NCBI GenBank assembly: GCA_035541265.1 | Contig: DATKNQ010000192.1 | Location: 1 to 19,277 of the forward strand | Direction: 5' to 3' | Origin: Bog-159 sp035541265 | GTDB taxonomy: Bacteria > Acidobacteriota > Terriglobia > Bryobacterales > Bryobacteraceae | DNA: 19,277 nucleotides | The notes under the pieces: model-generated | The model's database searches: none | What the model was told of the DNA's origin: nothing | Seen by the model: only the letters and a program-made list of their open reading frames with translations | Shown here: one piece after another, positions 15,734 through 19,277 of the stretch | Numbering within the stretch: the stretch's first letter is position 1 | Layout: each line of letters opens with the position of its first letter | Position numbers and translations under genes: made by a program

Positions 15734-18120
15734 TGTCAGACTTCTTGTGGGCATTGCGTTGGCTGCGCCGCAACTGGCTGTTCACAGCGGTCGTCACCCT
15801 GATCCTGGCGCTGGGGGTAGGCGTCAACACCACCGCCTTCAGCATTGTGGATGCCGTGCTGCTCCGCCCGCTGCCGTATTCTTCAGCCGCGCGCCTGGTA
15901 CGCGTCGACGAAACCGGCTCCAAACATCTCGTCTCCGGCGTCCCGGCGGAGGACTATTTCCGCGTGCGCGATCGCACGGGACTATTCGACCAAACCGTGC
16001 CGTACCTGAAGGACGTTGTGACGTTGACGGGCGCCGGGCAGCCCGACCAGGTCTTCGCCCTGCGCTGTTCCGGGGCGCTGTTCCCGCTGGTCGGTACGCG
16101 CGCCGCTCTGGGCCGCACGTTGACCGATGCGGACGATGACCCCGCCACTCCCAAAGCAGCCGTACTCAGCGACCGATTGTGGCGAGGCCTCTTTCACGCA
16201 GGCCGCGCGGCCATCGGGCGCACGCTCACAGCATCGGGCGAGGTCTACACCATCGCCGGCGTGATGCCTCCCGAATTCGAGTTCCAATATTCGAACGTCG
16301 ACCTGTGGGTGCCGCTGCGGCTCACGCCTGCCATGGTGAACTGGGTGCAGGTACTGGCGCGTTTGCGGCCCGGAGTCACGCCCGCCCAAGCGCAGAGCAG
16401 CCTGGCGGCGGTGGCCAAGGAGCTGGAACGCGAGAAACCGGCGGAGCGTGCCGGGTTGCGCATCACTGTGGCGCCCTGGAGCGAGACGCCCGACCGCCAG
16501 TATGAGCTGACGCTCCTCTTCATCATGACGGCCGTCGCATTAATCCTGCTGATCGCCTGTGCCGATGTGGGCGGATTGCTGTTGAGCCGCGCTGTGGCGC
16601 GTCAGCGAGAGATTGCCATACGCGCATCGCTGGGCGCGAGCCTCTGGCGCGTTGCCCGGCAATTGATGGCCGAGAGCCTGCTATTGGCCATCTTCGGAAG
16701 CATCGCGGGCATCGCCTCGGCTCGCTACCTGCTGCCGTTGCTAACGCGGCAGCTCGCCGTCGCGCCGATCCTCCTGCCTCACTTGCAACGCGCCGCCATC
16801 AACAGCCGGGTGCTGCTGTTCAACGCGGCCGTATGCGCCGGGCTCGCAATTCTGTGCAGCCTGGCGCCGGTGATTGCCGCAGCCCGAACGGACTTGCAGG
16901 CCGCACTGCGCGGTAATCGCGCCAATCGCTCCGTGCGGCTCTTCTCATTCCTGATCGCCGCGCAAACCGCGTTCGCCTTTCTGCTGCTGGCAGGTTCCGG
17001 ATTGATGATCCGCAGCCTGGTGAAGCTGATGCAGGCCGATCACGGCTTCCGGCCCGATCACGTGCTCACGATGCGTGTGCCCATCGGCACGCTCATGCGA
17101 CCTGGAGCCACCGGCAAGTACGACACGAAACCGCGCCAAATGGCCTATTATCGCGAGATCATCGAGCGGCTGAAACGTATTCCGTCGATCAAAGCGGTGG
17201 CCGTGGTAAATAACCTGCCGTTATCCGGGGTCAACACCACCACTCCGCCCGCGCGCGCCCCCGACGGCAGAATGATTCCCCTCTCGACCCGGACTATCAG
17301 TCCACAGTATTTCTCGGCTATGGGTATCCCGATCCTGGCCGGGCGCATCTTCTCCGATGCCGACCAGATGGGATCGCCGAGAGTCGTGATCATCAACGAA
17401 TATCTGACGCGCCAGCTTTTCCCGAAACAAGACCCAGTTGGGCAGCATCTGCCACAGTCTGAAGCCGGTGCTCCGCTACCGGAGATCGTGGGCGTCGCGC
17501 GCGACTCCGCGCAGTTCGCCTATGACCAACCTGCGAAGGGCGAGATCTACCTCCCTTACCAGCAGTTCTATTTTGCCGCGTTCATGTCTACCGTCGTGGC
17601 GCGCACTTCGGGCGATCCACTCGCCGTGGCCGGCACTGTGCAGAAAGAAATCTGGGCAGTGGATCCCGATCAGCCAGTCGTGAAGGTCGAGACGATGAAC
17701 GAAGTAATCTCCGATGCAACCTGGCGCCAGCGTTTTTCAGTCTGGGTGTTTTCGGTTTTTGGAATTCTGGCGCTATTGCTGACGTCGGCCGGAGTCTACA
17801 GCGTGGTTGCTTACACGACCGCATTGCGCGTGCGCGAAGTGGGCATCCGGGTCGCTCTGGGTGCGACGCCGCGCCGTGTGGTCGGTGTCATCCTGCGCGG
17901 CGCGATGATGCCCCTGGCTGCGGGACTGGCCGTCAGCCTGCTGGCTGCTCTGTTCGCCGCGCGGTTTCTCGCAGCGCTGCTTTACGAAATCCGGCCGAAC
18001 GATCCGGTCACCTACCTGGGCGCAATCCTGGTGCTGCTGGCCATCGGTGTGGCTGCCAGCGCCGGGCCCGCGTGGCGCGCGGCGACCGACAACCCGGTCG
18101 AGGCCCTGCGTAGCGAGTGA
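15730..18120 (+). CDS. ADOP family (MacB/FtsX-like) duplicated orphan permease
   Basis: 796-residue inner-membrane protein with two MacB-PCD/FtsX modules in one chain. TM1 is at about 15-37, followed by a periplasmic domain (about 45-255) and an FtsX block (about 258-385) with the conserved VARQREIAIRASLGAS loop. The second module begins at about 402 (FSFLIAAQTAFAFLLL), has a periplasmic domain, and ends in the TM block WVFSVFGILALLLTSAG...RVREVGIRVALGATPRR...NPVEALRSE. This architecture is the acidobacterial duplicated orphan permease family. MacB partners with an ATPase; none is encoded nearby, hence 'orphan'. Function is unproven, probably an efflux or lipoprotein/peptide-related permease. 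Starts at ATG 15730 inside a palindrome. Confidence 0.93.
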   Translation: MLSDFLWALRWLRRNWLFTAVVTLILALGVGVNTTAFSIVDAVLLRPLPYSSAARLVRVDETGSKHLVSGVPAEDYFRVRDRTGLFDQTVPYLKDVVTLTGAGQPDQVFALRCSGALFPLVGTRAALGRTLTDADDDPATPKAAVLSDRLWRGLFHAGRAAIGRTLTASGEVYTIAGVMPPEFEFQYSNVDLWVPLRLTPAMVNWVQVLARLRPGVTPAQAQSSLAAVAKELEREKPAERAGLRITVAPWSETPDRQYELTLLFIMTAVALILLIACADVGGLLLSRAVARQREIAIRASLGASLWRVARQLMAESLLLAIFGSIAGIASARYLLPLLTRQLAVAPILLPHLQRAAINSRVLLFNAAVCAGLAILCSLAPVIAAARTDLQAALRGNRANRSVRLFSFLIAAQTAFAFLLLAGSGLMIRSLVKLMQADHGFRPDHVLTMRVPIGTLMRPGATGKYDTKPRQMAYYREIIERLKRIPSIKAVAVVNNLPLSGVNTTTPPARAPDGRMIPLSTRTISPQYFSAMGIPILAGRIFSDADQMGSPRVVIINEYLTRQLFPKQDPVGQHLPQSEAGAPLPEIVGVARDSAQFAYDQPAKGEIYLPYQQFYFAAFMSTVVARTSGDPLAVAGTVQKEIWAVDPDQPVVKVETMNEVISDATWRQRFSVWVFSVFGILALLLTSAGVYSVVAYTTALRVREVGIRVALGATPRRVVGVILRGAMMPLAAGLAVSLLAALFAARFLAALLYEIRPNDPVTYLGAILVLLAIGVAASAGPAWRAATDNPVEALRSE

Positions 18121-18182
18121 ATCCGGACCGCTGCTGGAAGGGTCGACGCTTCTCGCAAGGTGTTATCGTTGAGTTCACTCAA

Positions 18183-19277
18183 GTGTCTCGCGTCTCTTCT
18201 GCATCTGTCCCGGCGGCCGCCAAGCCGGCGGCGGCCTCCACGCGGATCCTGTCGGTCGACATTTTCCGCGGCTTGACGATCCTCGTCATGGTCTTCGTGA
18301 ACGACGCGGCCGAAGTCAAGGGTCTCCCCTGGTGGACCCATCACATGCCCGAAGGCGTCAACGGGATGACCTATGTCGATATGGTCTTCTCCGCGTTTTT
18401 GTTTATCGTAGGCATCTCCATGCCGCTTGCGTTCCAGCGCCGCCTCGCAATGGGCGCGTCGCGCCTGGGCCTGTTCAAGCACATTGCGGTCCGCTCGTTG
18501 AGCCTGGTGATCATCGGATATTTCCTGGCGAACCTGCAGAGACTCGAACCGCACCTGACCGGCATCGGCGAGCGCACCTGGGATCTGCTGGCGTTCGCGG
18601 GAATTCTGCTGGCCTGGAGCGTGTACCCGAAGTCGGGCGCGCGCCGCCGTTTGTACGCAATTCTCAAAGGCAGCGGTTATGTCCTACTGCTTGTGCTGGC
18701 CATCATCTTCCGCAGACACACGGGTGACGGCGGCACGGCGTGGTTGGATCTGGGCTATCCAGAAATCCTGGGGCTGATCGGCTTCGCCTATTTCTCCGCG
18801 GGCGTCATCTATTTCCTGCTGCCCAAGACGCTCGTGTGGGCGGCCGGCGCATTCGTCGCCTTGAACCTGATGAACGTGGCCTCCAAGCTGGGCGCGCTTC
18901 GTCCCCTGGCGCACGCACGCCTCTACTACTGGCCGCTCGGCGACGGCGCGCTGGCATCCATCGTTATGGGCGGCGTGGTCTTTTCGCTGATCCTGCTCGA
19001 TGATGCCTTCGCCGCCAGCCTGAAGAAGAAGCTTTACTGGTCCGCGGGGTTCGCCGCGATCCTGCTGGCAGCCGGACTGGCGTCGCTGCCGCTGGGCGTC
19101 TCGAAGAACCACGCGACACCTACCTGGTGCCTTTTCTCGGAAGCCTCGAGCGTCGTGATCCTGGCCGGTCTGTACTATCTGGTCGACATCCGCCGGTTCA
19201 CCGCGTGGGCAGGTTTCGTCAAGCCCGCCGGCTCCAACACGCTGCTGACATACCTGCTGCCCTGGATCTGCCTGAGC
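18183..19277 (+). CDS. HGSNAT/DUF5009-like membrane acyltransferase, 3' end cut by window edge
   Basis: An open frame of 365 codons from GTG 18183 runs off the window end. The Ala/Pro-rich N-terminus (1-20) is followed by TRILSVDIFRGLTILVMVFVND, the signature of the heparan-alpha-glucosaminide N-acetyltransferase-like family. Then come MTYVDMVFSAFLFIVGISMPLAF and repeated hydrophobic helices (about 9 visible). Relatives acetylate amino sugars across a membrane using acetyl-CoA; the bacterial role is mostly unknown, probably cell-wall or glycan modification. The fragment ends in KPAGSNTLLTYLLPWICLS, close to the usual C-terminal helices. A 14-bp TTGAGT-TC-ACTCAA repeat (18169-18182) directly precedes the GTG. 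Spacer to the ADOP stop is 62 bp. Confidence 0.85.
   Translation, partial: MSRVSSASVPAAAKPAAASTRILSVDIFRGLTILVMVFVNDAAEVKGLPWWTHHMPEGVNGMTYVDMVFSAFLFIVGISMPLAFQRRLAMGASRLGLFKHIAVRSLSLVIIGYFLANLQRLEPHLTGIGERTWDLLAFAGILLAWSVYPKSGARRRLYAILKGSGYVLLLVLAIIFRRHTGDGGTAWLDLGYPEILGLIGFAYFSAGVIYFLLPKTLVWAAGAFVALNLMNVASKLGALRPLAHARLYYWPLGDGALASIVMGGVVFSLILLDDAFAASLKKKLYWSAGFAAILLAAGLASLPLGVSKNHATPTWCLFSEASSVVILAGLYYLVDIRRFTAWAGFVKPAGSNTLLTYLLPWICLS

Noticed and set aside
18169..18182. TTGAGT-TC-ACTCAA repeat just before the GTG of the membrane acyltransferase
   Set aside because: Six-bp arms in a 62-bp spacer can arise by chance and no -10 is clearly overlapped; kept only as a note in that gene's entry.

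Overview
The window is a gene-dense, high-GC bacterial chromosome segment. I place it in the Acidobacteriota, probably near Bryobacterales/Solibacter. The clues are an orphan MacB/FtsX-type permease of the ADOP kind (typical of that phylum), a PQQ dehydrogenase with an inserted heme domain, a sigma factor with an FDAEYVRRL-type N-terminus, and mostly GTG/TTG start codons. This is inference from gene content; no 16S rRNA or other marker is present. I see no tRNA, rRNA, CRISPR array or complete insertion sequence. No gene-free stretch exceeds about 165 bp.

Layout. (1) 1-5375 is an alpha-glucan/maltodextrin module: a GH31 alpha-glucosidase on the plus strand (5' end cut by the window edge) converges on a minus-strand pair, malQ and an SLC45/GPH-like sugar transporter, which overlap by 11 bp. 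A 76-bp MITE-like element with perfect terminal repeats and a 4-bp target duplication lies between the converging genes. (2) 5421-7526, divergent from malQ, encodes an exported quinohemoprotein dehydrogenase of the glucose-dehydrogenase type. (3) 7691-10035 is an operon of a membrane PIN-TRAM protein (YacL type), ispD and ispF: two steps of the MEP isoprenoid pathway next to a YacL-type gene, an arrangement known from Firmicutes. (4) 10016-12622, minus strand, holds lepB, a mannose-1-phosphate guanylyltransferase and a sigma-70/ECF factor whose 3' end overlaps ispF. (5) 12668-15698, plus strand, holds two tiny 4-TM DMT/SMR subunits that overlap by 4 bp, then a probable clan GH-A hydrolase coupled by an ATGA overlap to a zinc-dependent medium-chain dehydrogenase. 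(6) 15730-18120 is the ADOP permease. (7) From 18183 to the window end is a partial HGSNAT/DUF5009-like membrane acyltransferase.

How they fit together. The GH31 enzyme, MalQ and the MFS transporter would import and break down alpha-1,4-glucans. The PQQ enzyme could oxidise sugars in the periplasm. The GH-A-like enzyme plus dehydrogenase look like a hydrolyse-then-oxidise pair for an unknown glycoside. YacL/IspD/IspF, LepB and ManC are housekeeping or envelope functions.

Most notable are regulatory signals that gene calls miss: a 10-bp inverted repeat bracketing an extended -10 ahead of the yacL operon, a 7-bp palindrome covering both the -10 and the ATG of the ADOP gene, a likely CTG start for manC coupled to the lepB stop, and a general shortage of ATG starts (4 of 15 visible starts).
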